Origin: Osmia lignaria lignaria
Taxonomy: Eukaryota; Arthropoda; Insecta; Hymenoptera; Megachilidae
Direction of reading: 5' to 3'
Assembly (NCBI RefSeq): GCF_051020975.1
Contig: NW_027478161.1
Span: 22,046,001 to 22,110,000, forward strand
Length of the DNA stretch: 64,000 bases
Part shown: positions 35,319-48,841 of the stretch, one piece after another
Position numbering within the stretch: the stretch's first letter is position 1
Layout of the letters: each line of letters opens with the position of its first letter
Notes under the pieces: generated by a model
What the model was told of the DNA's origin: nothing
The model's database searches: none
What the model saw: the letters and a program-made list of their open reading frames with translations, nothing else
Position numbers and translations under genes: made by a program

Positions 35319-36928
35319 TTGCAGATTCAGCTCAAAGGAACTGGCCTGACGGACATATTTCGAGATATTTCTTCTTCTTGTTGTTCTTCCTCTGCACAGC
35401 TAAGCTGGAAGTGGCATTTGCAGCTCGCAATAGTGCAGAGTTATCTCAAAGAAAGGGGCCACGGTGTTTCTGTATCTCTATTATGTTGGTGCGGCTTCGG
35501 AACTTTTAAATATCTTGATATATCTCGAGAACTACGCATCTGATCAAAAAATATCATAGAACATAAAAAGTAGGAAACTTAATTCTCTACAAAAAAGGTC
35601 TCTTAACATTTTGCCATAGCTCGCTTCGTTTCCGAGATATTTGCAGATTTATCTCAAGGGAAGGGTCCTGATGGACATATTTCGAGATATTTCTTCTTCT
35701 TGTTGTTCTTCTTCTGCACAGCTAAACTGGAAGTGGCATTTCCAGCTCGCAATCGTGCAGAGTTATCTCAAAGAAAGGGGCCACGGTGTTTCTGTATCTC
35801 TATTATGTTGGTGCGGCTTCGGAACTTTTAAATATCTTGATATATCTCGAGAACTACGCCTCTGATCGAAAAATATCATAGAACATAAAAAGTAGGAAAC
35901 TTAATTCTCTACAAAAAAGGTCTCTTAACATTTTGCCATAGCTCGCTTCGTTTCCGAGATATTTGCAGATTTATCTCAAGGGAAGGGGCCTGACGGACAT
36001 ATTTCGAGATATTTCTTCTTCTTCTTGTTCTTCTTCTGCACAGCTAAGCTGGAAGTGGCATTTGCGGCTCGCACTAGTGCAGAGTTATCTCAAAGAAAGG
36101 AGCCACGGTGTTTCTGTATCTCTATTATGTTGGTGCGGCTTCGGAACTTTTAAATATCTCGATATATCTCGAAAACTACGCTTCTGATCAAAAAATATCA
36201 TAGAACATAAATTGTAGGAAACATAATTCACTACAAAAAACGTCTCTTAACATTTTGCCATAGCTCGCTTCGTTTCCGAGATATTTGCAGATTCAGCTCA
36301 AAGGAACGGGCCTGACGGACATATTTCGAGATACTTCTTCTTCTTGTTGTTCTTCCGCTGCACAGCTAAGCTGGAAGTGGCATTTGCAGCTCGCAATAGT
36401 GCAGAGTTATCTCAAAGAAAGGGGCCACGGTGTTTCTGTATCTCTATTATGTTGGTGCGGCTTCGGAACTTTTAAATATCTTGATATATCTCGAGAACTA
36501 CGCATCTGATCAAAAAATATCATAGAACATAAAAAGTAGGAAACTTAATTCTCTACAAAAAAGGTCTCTTAACATTTTGCCATAGCTCGCTTCGTTTCCG
36601 AGATATTTGCAGATTTATCTCAAGGGAAGGGGCCTGACGGACATATTTCGAGATATTTCTTCTTCTTGTTGTTCTTCTTCTGCACAGCTGAGCTGGAAGT
36701 GGCATTTGCAGGTCGCAATGGTGCAGAGTTATCTCAAAGAAGGGGGCCACGGTGTTTCTGTATCTCTATTATGTTGGTGCGGCTTCGGAACTTTTAAATA
36801 TCTCGATATATCTCGAAAACTACGCTTCTGATCAAAAAATATCATAGAACGTAAATTGTAGGAAACATTATTCTCTACAGAAAAGGTCTCTTAACATTTT
36901 GCCATAGCTCGCTTCGTTTCCGAGATAT
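35319..36928. repeat. 5-unit higher-order repeat F, copy 2 (units 110-114)
   Basis: Second copy of the 1,610-bp block, apparently identical to the first over about 1.7 kb (35133-36850 against 33523-35240). It keeps the tV tail (agaacgtaaattg and aacattattc, with ctacagaaaagg) at its right end, which copy 1 has lost. This is the clearest recent duplication in the window. Confidence 0.92.
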
Positions 36929-39182
36929 TTGCAGATTTATCTCAAGGGAAGGGGCCTGACGGACATATTTCGAGATATTTCTTCTTCTTGTTGTTCTTCT
37001 TCTGCACAGCTAAGCTGGAAGTGGCATTTGCAGCGCGCAATAGTGCAGAGTTATCTCAAAGAAAGGGGCCACGGTGTTTCTGTATCTCTATTATGTTGGT
37101 GCGGCTTCGGAACTTTTAAATATCTCGATATATCTCGAAAACTACGCTTCTGATCAAAAAATATCATAGAACATAAATTGTAGGAAACATAATTCACTAC
37201 AAAAAACGTCTCTTAACATTTTGCCATAGCTCGCTTCGTTTCCGAGATATTTGCAGATTCAGCTCAAAGGAACGGGCCTGACGGACATATTTCGAGATAC
37301 TTCTTCTTCTTGTTGTTCTTCCTCTGCACAGCTAAGCTGGAAGTGGCATTTGCAGCTCGCAATAGTGCAGAGTTATCTCAAAGAAAGGGGCCACGGTGTT
37401 TCTGTATCTCTATTATGTTGGTGCGGCTTCGGAACTTTTAAATATCTCGATATATCTCGAAAACTACGCTTCTGACCAAAAAATATCATAGAACCTAAAT
37501 TGTAGGAAACATAATTCTCTACAAAAAAGGTCTCTTAACATTTTGCCATAGCTCGCTTCGTTTCCGAGATATTTGCAGATATATCTCAAGGGAAGGGGCC
37601 TGACGGACATATTTCGAGATATTTCTTCTTCTTGTTGTTCTTCTTCTGCACAGCTAAGCTGGAAGTGGCATTTACAGCTCGCAATAGTGCAGAGTTATCT
37701 CAAAGAAAGGGGCCACGGTGTTTCTGTATCTCTATTATGTTGGTGATGCTTCGGAACTTTTAAATATCTTGATATATCTCGAGAACTACGCCTCTGATCG
37801 AAAAATATCATAGAACATAAAAAGTAGGAAACTGAATTCTCTACAAAAAAGGTCTCTTAACATTTTGCCATAGCTCGCTTCGTTTCGGAGATATTTGCAG
37901 ATTTATCTCAAGGGAAGGGGCCTGACGGACATATTTCGAGATATTTCTTCTTCTTGTTGTTCTTCTTCTGCACAGCTAAGCTGGAAGTGGCATTTGCGGC
38001 TCGCACTAGTGCAGAGTTATCTCAAAGAAAGGAGCCACGGTGTTTCTGTATCTCTATTATGTTGGTGCGGCTTCGGAACTTTTAAATATCTCGATATATC
38101 TCGAAAACTACGCTTCTGATCAAAAAATATCATAGAACCTAAATTGTAGGAAACATAATTCTCTACAAAAAAGGTCTCTTAACATTTTGCCATAGCTCGC
38201 TTCGTTTCCGAGATATTTGCAGATATATCTCAAGGGAAGGGGCCTGACGGACATATTTCGAGATGTTTCTTCTTCTTGTTGTTCTTCTTCTGCACAGCTA
38301 AGCTGGAAGTGGCATTTACAGCTCGCAATAGTGCAGAGTTATCTCAAAGAAAGGGGCCACGGTGTTTCTGTATCTCTATTATGTTGGTGCTGCTTCGGAA
38401 CTTTTAAATATCTTGATATATCTCGAGAACTACGCATCTGATCAAAAAATATCATAGAACATGAAAAGTAGGAAACTTAATTCTCTACAAAAAAGGTCTC
38501 TTAACATTTTGCCATAGCGCTCTTCGTTTCCGAGATATTTGCAGATGTATCTCAAGGGAAGGGGCCTGACGGACATATTTCGAGATATTTCTTCTTCTTG
38601 TTGTTCTTCTTCTGCACAGCTAAGCTGGAAGTGGCATTTGCAGCTCGCAATAGTGCAGAGTTATCTCAAAGAAAGGGGCCACGGTGTTTCTGTATCTCTA
38701 TTATGTTGGTGCGGCTTCGGAACTTTTAAATATCTTGATATATCTCGAGAACTACGCATCTGATCAAAAAATATCATAGAACATAAAAAGTAGGAAACTT
38801 AATTCTCTACAAAAAAGGTCTCTTAACATTTTGCCATAGCTCGCTTCGTTTCCGAGATATTTGCAGATTTATCTCAAGGGAAGGGGCCTGACGGACATAT
38901 TTCGAGATATTTCTTCTTCTTGTTGTTCTTCTTCTGCACAGCTGAGCTGGAAGTGGCATTTGCAGGTCGCAATAGTGCAGAGTTATCTCAAAGAAAGGGG
39001 CCACGGTGTTTCTGTATCTCTATTATGTTGGTGCGGCTTCGGAACTTTTAAATATCTTGATATATCTCGAGAACTACGCATCTGATCAAAAAATATCGTA
39101 GAAGATAAAAAGTAGGAAACTTAATTCTCTACAAAAAAGGTCTCTTAACATTTTGCCATAGCTCGCTTCGTTTCCGAGATAT
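36929..39182. repeat. Satellite units 115-121, mixed
   Basis: Units 115 (cagcgcgc, K), 116 (Q head with gatacttc but K end, a hybrid) and 118 (m2/K with aaaggagcc) reuse haplotypes seen on either side. Unit 117 has a private ggtgatgcttcgg. Unit 119 (gtgctgcttcgg, catgaaaag) and unit 120 resemble the pair at 30167-31454. Unit 121 is an m4 unit with an E end and agaagat tail, another hybrid. I see no clear local higher-order period here. Confidence 0.8.
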
Positions 39183-39826
39183 TTGCAGATTTATCTCAAG
39201 GGAAGGGGCCTGACGGACATATTTCGAGAAATTTCTTCTTCTTGTTGTTCTTCTTCTGCACAGCTAAGCTGGAAGTGGCATTTGCGGCTCGCACTAGTGC
39301 AGAGTTATCTCAAAGAAAGGGGCCACGGTGTTTCTGTATCTCTATTATGTTGGTGCGGCTTCGGAACTTTTAAATATCTCGATATATCTCGAAAACTACG
39401 CTTCTGGTTAAAAAATATCATACAACCTATATTGTAGGAAACATAATTCTCTACAAAAAAGGTCTCTTAACATTTTGCCATAGCTCGCTTCGTTTCCGAG
39501 ATATTTGCAGATATATCTCAAGGGAAGGGGCCTGACGGACATATTTCGAGATATTTCTTCTTCTTGTTGTTCTTCTTCTGCACAGCTAAGCTGGAAGTGG
39601 CATTTGCAGCTCGCAATAGTGCAGAGTTATCTCAAAGAAAGGGGCCACGGTGTTTCTGTATCTCTATTATGTTGGTGCGGCTTCGGAACTTTTAAATATC
39701 TTGATATATCTCGAGAACTACGCATCTGATCAAAAAATATCATAGAACATAAAAAGTAGGAAACTTAATTCTCTACAAAAACGGTCTCTTAACATTTTGC
39801 CATAGCTCGCTTCGTTTCCGAGATAT
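39183..39826. repeat. 2-unit duplication G, copy 1 (units 122-123)
   Basis: Unit 122 is m2/K with cttctggttaaa and an unusual tail, acctatattgtagg. Unit 123 is m1/E and ends with acaaaaacggtctc. The pair recurs 644 bp later. Confidence 0.82.
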
Positions 39827-40470
39827 TTGCAGATTTATCTCAAGGGAAGGGGCCTGACGGACATATTTCGAGATATTTCTTCTTCTTGTTGTTCTTCTTC
39901 TGCACAGCTAAGCTGGAAGTGGCATTTGCGGCTCGCACTAGTGCAGAGTTATCTCAAAGAAAGGGGCCACGGTGTTTCTGTATCTCTATTATGTTGGTGC
40001 GGCTTCGGAACTTTTAAATATCTCGATATATCTCGAAAACTACGCTTCTGGTCAAAAAATATCATAGAACCTATATTGTAGGAAACATAATTCTCTACAA
40101 AAAAGGTCTCTTAACATTTTGCCATAGCTCGCTTCGTTTCCGAGATATTTGCAGATATATCTCAAGGGAAGGGACCTGACGGACATATTTCGAGATATTT
40201 CTTCTTCTTGTTGTTCTTCTTCTGCACAGCTAAGCTGGAAGTGGCACTTGCAGCTCGCAATAGTGCAGAGTTATCTCAAAGAAAGGGGCCACGGTGTTTC
40301 TGTATCTCTATTATGTTGGTGCGGCTTCGGAACTTTTAAATATCTTGATATATCTCGAGAACTACGCATCTGATCAAAAAATATCACAGAACATAAAAAG
40401 TAGGAAACTTAATTCTCTACAAAAACGGTCTCTTAACATTTTGCCATAGCTCGCTACGTTTCCGAGATAT
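39827..40470. repeat. 2-unit duplication G, copy 2 (units 124-125)
   Basis: Unit 124 has cttctggtcaaa and the same acctatattgtagg tail as unit 122. Unit 125 ends with acaaaaacggtctc like unit 123. The copies differ by a few private substitutions, for example gaagggacctg and gtggcacttgc in unit 125, so this pair looks older than duplication E. Confidence 0.82.
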
Positions 40471-43368
40471 TTGCAGATTTATCTCAAGGGAAGGGGCCTG
40501 ACGGACATATTTCGAGATATTTCTTCTTCTTGTTGTTCTTCTTCTGCACAGCTGAGCTGGAAGTGGCATTTGCAGGTCGCAATAGTGCAGAGTTATCTCA
40601 AAGAAAGGGGCCACGGTGTTTCTGTATCTCTATTATGTTGGTGCGGCTTCGGAACTTTTAAATATCTCGATATATCTCGAAAACTACGCTTCTGATCAAA
40701 AAATATCATAGAACGTAAATTGTAGCAAACATTATTCTCTACAAAAACGGTCTCTTAACATTTTGCCATAGCTCGCTTCATTTCCGAGATATTTGCAGAT
40801 TTATCTCAAGGGAAGGGTCCTGATGGACATATTTCGAGATATTTCTTCTTCTTGTTGTTCTTCTTCTGCACAGCTAAACTGGAAGTGGCATTTCCAGCTC
40901 GCAATCGTGCAGAGTTATCTCAAAGAAAGGGGCCACGGTGTTTCTGTATCTCTATTATGTTGGTGCGGCTTCGGAACTTTTAAATATCTTGATATATCTC
41001 GAGAACTACGGATCAGATCAAAAAATATCATAGAACATAAAAAGTAGGAAACTTAATTCTCCACACAAAAGGTCTCTTAACATTTTGCCATAGCTCTCTT
41101 CGTTTCCGAGATATTTGCAGATTTATCTCAAGGGAAGGGGCCTGACGGACATATTTCGAGATATTTCTTCTTCTTGTTGTTCTTCTTCTGCACAGTTAAG
41201 CTGGAAGTGGCATTTACAGCTCGCAATACTGCAGAGTTATCTCAAAGAAAGGGGCCACGGTGTTTCTGTATCCCTATTATGTTGGTGCGGCTTCGGAACT
41301 TTTAAATATCTCGATATATCTCGAAAACTACGCTTCTGATCAAAAAATATCATAGAACATAAATTGTAGGAAACATAATTCTCTACAAAAAACGTCTGTT
41401 AACATTTTGCCATAGCTCGCTTCGTTTCCGAGATATTTGCAGATATATCTCAAGGGAAGGGGCCTGACGGACATATTTCGAGATATTTCTTCTTCTTGTT
41501 GTTCTTCTTCTGCACAGCTAAGCTGGAAGTGGCATTTACAGCTCGCAATAGTGCAGAGTTATCTCAAAGAAAGGGGCCACGGTGTTTCTGTATCTCTATT
41601 ATGTTGGTGCGGCTTCGGAACTTTTAAATATCTTGATATATCTCGAGAACTACGCATCTGATCAAAAAATATCATAGAACATAAAAAGTAGGAAACTTAA
41701 TTCTCTACAAAAAAGGTCTCTCAACATTTTGCCATAGCTCGCTTCGTTTCCGAGATATTTGCAGATTTATCTCAAGGGAAGGGGCCTGACGGACATATTT
41801 CGAGATATTTCTTGTTCTTGTTGTTCTTCTTCTGCACAGCTAAGCTGGAAGTGGCATTTGCGGCTCGCACTAGTGCAGAGTTATCTCAACGAAAGGGGCC
41901 ACGGTGTTTCTGTATCTCTATTATGTTCGTGCGGCTTCGGAACTTTTAAATATCTCGATATATCTCGAAAACTACGCTTCTGATCAAAAAATATCATAGA
42001 ACATAAATTGTGGGAAACATAATTCTCTACAAAAAAGGTCTCTTAACATTTTGCCATAGCTCTCTTCGTTTCCGAGATATTTGCAGATTTATCTCAAGGG
42101 AAGGAGCCTGACGGACATATTTCGAGATATTTCTTCCTCTTGTTGTTCTTCTTCTGCACAGCTAAGCTGGAAGTGGCATTGGCGGCTCGCACTAGTGCAG
42201 AGTTATCTCAAAGAAAGGGGCCACGGTGTTTCTGTATCTCTATTATGTTGGTGCGGCTTTGGAACTTTTAAATATCTCGATATATCTCGAAAACTACGCT
42301 TCTGATCAAAAAATATCATAGAACATAAATTGTAGGAAACATAATTCTCTACAAAAAAGGTCTCTTAACATTTTGCCATAGCTCGCTTCGTTTCCGAGAT
42401 ATTTGCAGATATATCTCAAGGGAAGGGGCCTGACGGACATATTTCGAGATATGTCTTCTTCTTGTTGTTCTTCTTCTGCACAGCTAAGCTGGAAGTGGCA
42501 TTTACAGCTCGCAATAGTGCAGAGTTATCTCAAAGAAAGGGGCCACGGTGTTTCTGTATCTCTATTATGTTGGTGCGGCTTCGGAACTTTTAAATATCTT
42601 GATATATCTCGAGAACTACGCATCTGATCAAAAAATATCATAGAACATAAAAAGTAGGAAACTTAATTCTCTACAAAAAAGGTCTCCTAACATTTTGCCA
42701 TAGCTCGCTTCGTTTCCGAGATATTTGCAGATTTATCTCAAGGGAAGGGGCCTGACGGACATATTTCGAGATATTTCTTCTTCTTGTTGTTCTTCCTCTG
42801 CACAGCTAAGCTGGAAGTGGCATTTGCAGCTCGCAATAGTGCAGAGTTATCTCAAAGAAAGGGGCCACGGTGTTTCTGTATCCCTATTATGTTGGTGCGG
42901 CTTCGGAACTTTTAAATATCTCGATATATCTCGAAAACTACGCTTCTGATCAAAAAATATCATAGAACATAAATTGTAGGAAACATAATTCTCTACAAAA
43001 AACGTCTGTTAACATTTTGCCATAGCTCGCTTCGTTTCCGAGATATTTGCAGATTCAGCTCAAAGGAACTGGCCTGACGGACATATTTCGAGATATTTCT
43101 TCTTCTTGTTGTTCTTCCTCTGCACAGCTAAGCTGGAAGTGGCATTTGCAGCTCGCAATAGTGCAGAGTTATCTCAAAGAAAGGGGCCACGGTGTTTCTG
43201 TATCTCTATTATGTTGGTGCGGCTTCGGAACTTTTAAATATCTTGATATATCTCGAGAGCTACGCGTCTGATCAAAAAATATCATAGAACATAAAAAGTA
43301 GGAAACATAATTCTCTACAAAAAAGGTCTCTTAACATTTTGCCATAGCTCGCTTCGTTTCCGAGATAT
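40471..43368. repeat. Satellite units 126-134, mixed
   Basis: Contains the last m4 unit of the window (126), the last intact aagggtcctgatgg m3 unit (127) and the last Q-head unit (134 at 43047). Units 128-133 are m1 or m2 with E or K ends. Unit 130 has several private changes (cttgttcttg, tcaacgaaag, ttcgtgcgg) and unit 131 has cattggcgg. No regular higher-order period is evident. Confidence 0.8.
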
Positions 43369-45300
43369 TTGCAGATTTATCTCAAGGGAAGTGGCCTGAC
43401 GGACATATTTCGAGATATTTCTTCTTCTTGTTGTTCTTCTTCTGCACAGCTAAGCTGGAAGTGGCATTTGCGGCTCGCACTAGTGCAGAGTTATCTCAAA
43501 GAAAGGGGCCACGGTGTTTCTGTATCTCTATTATGTTGGTGCGGCTTCGGAACTTTTAAATATCTTGATATATCTCGAGAACTACGCATCTGATCAAAAA
43601 ATATCATAGAACATAAAAAGTAGGAAACTCAATTCTCTACATAAAAGGTCTCTTAACATTTTGCAATAGCTCGCTTCGTTTCCGAGATATTTGCAGATTT
43701 ATCTCAAGGGAAGGGGCCTGACGGACATATTTCGAGATATTTCTTCTTCTTGTTGTTCTTCTTCTGCACAGCTAAGCTGGAAGTGGCATTTGCGGCTCGC
43801 ACTAGTGCAGAGTTATCTCAAAGAAAGGGGCCACGGTGTTTCTGTATCTCTATTATGTTGGTGCTGCTTCGGAACTTTTAAATATCTCGATATATCTCGA
43901 AAACTACGCTTCTGATCAAAAAATATCATAGAACATAAATTGTAGGAAACATAATTCTCTACAAAAAACGTCTCTTAACATTTTGCCATAGCTCGCTTCG
44001 TTTCCGAGATATTTGCAGATTTATCTCAAGGGAAGGGGCCTAACGGACATATTTCGAGATATTTCTTCTTCTTGTTGTTCTTCTTCTGCACAGCTAAGCT
44101 GGAAGTGGCATTTGCGGCTCGCACTAGTGCAGAGTTATCTCAAAGAAAGGGGCCACGGTGTTTCTGTATCTCTATTATGTTGGTGCTGCTTCGGAACTTT
44201 TAAATATCTCGATATATCTCGAAAACTACGCTTCTGATCAAAAAATATCATAGAACATAAATTGTAGGAAACATAATTCTCTACAAAAAACGTCTCTTAA
44301 CATTTTGCCATAGCTCGCTTCGTTTCCGAGATATTTGCAGATTTATCTCAAGGGAAGGGGCCTAACGGACATATTTCGAGATATTTCTTCTTCTTGTTGT
44401 TCTTCTTCTGCACAGCTAAGCTGGAAGTGGCATTTACAGCTCGCAATAGTGCATAGTTATCTGAAAGAAAGGGGCCACGGTGTTTCTGTATCTCTATTAT
44501 GTTGGTGCGGCTTCGGAACTTTTAAATATCTTGATATATCTCGAGAACTACGCATCTGATCAAAAAATATCATAGAACATAAAAAGTAGGAAACTTAATT
44601 CTCTACATAAAAGGTCTCTTAACATTTTGCAATAGCTCGCTTCGTTTCCGAGATATTTGCAGATTTATCTCAAGGGAAGGGGCCTGACGGACATATTTCG
44701 AGATATTTCTTCTTCTTGTTGTTCTTCTTCTGCACAGCTAAGCTGGAAGTGGCATTTGCGGCTCGCACTAGTGCAGAGTTATCTCAAAGAAAGGGGCCAC
44801 GGTGTTTCTGTATCTCTATTATGTTGGTGCTGCTTCGGAACTTTTAAATATCTCGATATATCTCGAAAACTACGCTTCTGATCAAAAAATATCATAGAAC
44901 ATAAATTGTAGGAAACATAATTCTCTACAAAAAACGTCTCTTAACATTTTGCCATAGCTCGCTTCGTTTCCGAGATATTTGCAGATTTATCTCAAGGGAA
45001 GGGGCCTAACGGACATATTTCGAGATATTTCTTCTTCTTGTTGTTCTTCTTCTGCACAGCTAAACTGGAAGTGGCATTTCCAGCTCGCAATAGTACAGAG
45101 TTATCTCAAAGAAAGGGGCCACGGTGTTTCTGTATCTCTATTATGTTGGTGCGGCTTCGGAACTTTTAAATATCTTGATATATCTCGAGAACTACGCATC
45201 TGATCAAAAAATATCATAGAACATAAAAAGTAGGAAACTTAATTCTCTACAAAAAAGGTCTCTTAACATTTTGCCATAGCTCTCTTCGTTTCCGAGATAT
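43369..45300. repeat. Satellite units 135-140, 3-unit pattern
   Basis: Units 135 and 138 both end with ctctacataaaagg and ttttgcaatagc and are each followed by an m2/K unit with gtgctgcttcgg (136 and 139), a 966-bp spacing. Unit 137 is a second gtgctgcttcgg K unit. Unit 138 has gtgcatagttatctgaaag, which recurs in unit 152. Unit 139 is the last K-type unit until 58178. Unit 140 is m3/E and starts the long E-only stretch. Confidence 0.82.
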
Positions 45301-48300
45301 TTGCAGATTTATCTCAAGGGAAGGGGCCTGACGGACACATTTCGAGATATTTCTTCTTCTTGTTGTTCTTCTTCTGCACAGCTAAGCTGGAAGTGGCATT
45401 TGCAGCTCGCAATAGTGCAGAGTTATCTCAAAGAAAGGGGCCACGGTGTTTCTGTATCTCTGTTATGTTGGTGCGGCTTCGGAACTTTTAAATATCTTGA
45501 TATATCTCGAGAACTACGCATCTGATCAAAAAATATCATACAACATAAAAAGTGGGAAACTTAATTCTCTACAAAAAAGTCTGGTAAGATTTTGCCATAG
45601 CTCGCTTCGTTTCCGAGATATTTGCAGATTTATCTCAAGGGAAGGGGCCTAACGGACATATTTCGAGATATTTCTTCTTCTTGTTGTTCTTCTTCTGCAC
45701 AGCTAAACTGGAAGTGGCATTTCCAGCTCGCAATAGTGCAGAGTTATCTCAAAGAGAGGGGCCACGGTGTTTCTGTATCTCTATTATGTTAGTGCGGCTT
45801 CGGAACTTTTAAATATCTTGATATATCTCGAGAACTACGCATCTGATCAGAAAATATCATACAACATAAAACGTAGGAAACTTAATTCTCTACAAAAAAG
45901 GTCTCTTAACATTTTGCCATAGCTCGCTTCGTTTCCGAGATATTTGCAGATTTATCTCAAGGGAAGGGGCCTAACGGACATATTTCCAGATATTTCTTCT
46001 TCTTGTTGTTCTTCTTCTGCACAGCTAAGCTGGAAGTGGCATTTGCGGCTCGCACTAGTGCAGAGTTATCTCAAAGAAAGGGGCCACGGTGTTTCTGTAT
46101 CTCTATTATGTTGGTGCAGCTTCAGAACTTTTAAATATCTTGATATATCTCGAGAACTACGCATCTGATCAAAAAATATCATGGAACATAAAAAGTAGAA
46201 AACTTAATTCTCTACAGAAAAGGTCTCTTAACATTTTGCCATAGCTCGCTTCGTTTCCGAGATATTTGCAGATTTATCTCAAGGGAAGGGGCCTGACGGA
46301 CATATTTCGAGATATTTCTTCTTCTTGTTGTTCTTCTTCTGCACAGCTAAGCTGGAAGTGGCATTTGCAGCTCGCAATAGTGCAGAGTTATCTCAAAGAA
46401 AGGGGCCACGGTGTTTCTGTATCTCTATTATGTTGGTGCGGCTTCGGAACTTTTAAATATCTTGATATATCTCGAGAACTACGCGTCTGATCAAAAAATA
46501 TCATAGAACATAAAAAGTAGGAAACATAATTCCATACAAAAAAGGTCTCTTAACATTTTGCCATAGCTCGCTTCGTTTCCGAGATATTTGCAGATTTATC
46601 TCAAGGGAAGGGGCCTGACGGACATATTTCGAGATATTTCTTCTTCTTGTTGTTCTTCTTCTGCACAGCTAAGCTGGAAGTGGCATTTGCAGCTCGCAAT
46701 AGTGCAGAGTTATCTCAAAGAGAGGGGCCACGGTGTTTCTGTATCTCTATTATGTTGGTGCGGCTTCGGAACTTTTAAATATCTTGATATATCTCGAGAA
46801 CTACGAATCTGATCAGAAAATATCATAGAAGATGAAAAGTAGGAAACTTAATTCTCTACAAAAAAGGTCTCTTAACATTTTGCCATAGCTCGCTTCGTTT
46901 CCGAGATATTTGCAGATTTATCTCAAGGGAAGGGGCCTGACGGACATATTTCGAGATATTTCTTCTTCTGGTTGTTCTTCTTCTGCACAGCTAAGCTGGA
47001 AGTGGCATTTGCAGCACGCAATTGTGCAGAGTTATCTCAAAGAGAGGGGCCACGGTGTTTCTGTATCTCTATTATGTTGGTGCGGCTTCGGAACTTTTAA
47101 ATATCTTGATATATCTCGAGATCTACGCATCTGATCAAAAAATATCATAGAACATAAAAAGTAGGAAACTTAATTCTCTACAAAAAAGGTCTCTTAACAT
47201 TTTGCCATAGCTCGCTTCGTTTCCGAGATATTTGCAGATTTATCTCAAGGGAAGGGGCCTAACGGACTTATTTCGAGATATTTCTTCTTCTTGTTGTTCT
47301 TCTTCTGCACAGCTAAACTGGAAGTGGCATTTCCAGGTCGCAATAGTGCAGAGTTATCTAAAAGAAAGGAGCCACGGTGTTTCTGTATCTCTATTATGTT
47401 GGTGCGGCTTCGGAACTTTTAAATATCTTGATATATCTCGAGAACTACGCGTCTGATCAAAAAATATCATAGAACATAAAAAGTAGGAAACATAATTCCA
47501 TACAAAAAAGGTCTCTTAACATTTTGCCATAGCTCGCTTCGTTTCCGAGATATTTGCAGATTTATCTCAAGGGAAGGGGCCTGACGGACATATTTCGAGA
47601 TATTTCTTCTTCTTGTTGCTCTTCTTCTGCACAGCTAAGCTGGAAGTGGCATTTGCAGCTCGCAATAGTGCAGAGTTATCTCAAAGAAAGGGGCCACGGT
47701 GTTTCTGTATCTCTATTATGTTGGTGCGGCTTCGGAACTTTTAAATATCTTGATATATCTCGAGATCTACGCATCTGATCAAAAAATATCATAGAACATA
47801 AAAAGTAGGAAACTTAATTCTCTACAAAAAAGGTCTCTCAACATTTTGCCATAGCTCGCTTCGTTTCCGAGATACTTGCCGATTTATCTCAAGGGAAGGG
47901 GCCTGACGGACATATTTCGAGATATTTCTTCTTCTTGTTGTTCTTCTTCTGCACAGCTAAGCTGGAAGTGGCATTTGCAGCTCGCAATTGTGCAGAGTTA
48001 TCTCAAAGAGAGGGGCCACGGTGTTTCTGTATCTCTATTATGTTGGTGCGGCTTCGGAACTTTTAAATATCTTGATATATCTCGAGAACTACGAATCTGA
48101 TCAGAAAATATCATAGAAGATAAAAAGTAGGAAACGTAATTATCTACAAAAAAGGTCTCTTAACATTTTGCCATAGCTCGCTTCGTTTCCGAGATATTTG
48201 CAGATTTATCTCAAGGGAAGGGGCCTGACGGACATATTTCGAGATATTTCTTCTTCTTGTTGTTCTTCTTCTGCACAGCTAAGCTGGAAGTGGCATTTGC

Positions 48301-48841
48301 AGCTCGCAATAGTGCACAGTTATCTCAAAGAAAGGGGCCACGGTGTTTCTGTATCTCTATTATGTTGGTGCGGCTTCGGAACTTTTAAATATCTCGATAT
48401 ATCTCGAGAACTACGCATCTGATCAAAAAATATCATAGAACATAAAAAGTAGGAAACTTAATTCTCTACAAATAAGGTCTCTTAACATTTTGGCATAGCT
48501 CGCTTCGTTTCTGAGATATCTGCAGATTTATCTCAAGGGAAGGGGCCTGACGGACATATTTCGAGATATTTCTTCTTCTTGTTGTTCTTCTTCTGCACAG
48601 CTAAGCTGGAAGTGGCATTTGCAGCTCGCAATAGTGCAGAGTTATCGCAAAGAAAGGGGCCACGGTGTTTCTGTATCTCTATTATGTTGGTGCGGCTTCG
48701 GAACTTTTAAATATCTTGATATATCTCGAGAACTACGCATCTGATCAAAAAATATCATAGAACATAAAAAGTAGGAAACCTAATTTTCTACAAAAAAGGT
48801 CTCTTAACATTTTGCCGTAGCTCGCTTCGTTTCCGAGATAT
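45301..48841. repeat. Satellite units 141-151, E-type only
   Basis: All eleven units have the E late block. Units 144 and 147 carry ctctgatc preceded by acgcg and tails with cataattccatac. Units 146 and 148 carry ctcgagatctacg. Units 145 and 149 carry acgaatctgatcagaaa with agaagat. Unit 149 has a gatacttgccgatt head. Unit 147 is m3-like with ccaggtcgc, ggacttatttc and aaaggagcc, a combination repeated in units 156, 158, 161, 171 and 177. Unit 151 has gtttctgagatatctgcag. A 1-bp loss lies in unit 141. Confidence 0.84.
45573..45592. other. 1-bp deletion with clustered substitutions (unit 141 tail)
   Basis: The usual aaaaaaggtctcttaacatt reads aaaaaagtctggtaagatt here: one G is missing and three nearby bases are changed within about 16 bp. 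This gives a 321-bp unit and is the densest local cluster of private changes I noticed in this part of the unit. Confidence 0.8.

Noticed and set aside
33523..36850. Assembly artefact as the cause of the identical pentamer copies
   Set aside because: Not excluded, but the copies differ at the right-end tail (tK against tV) and are flanked by distinct units, which fits real unequal exchange better than a collapsed or doubled contig. Raw read depth would decide.
10148..40614. 65-codon open frames on the - strand in a subset of units
   Set aside because: They appear only in m4 units, because ctgagctgg replaces ctaagctgg and removes a minus-strand TAG stop. They start at GTG and are a side effect of that one substitution.
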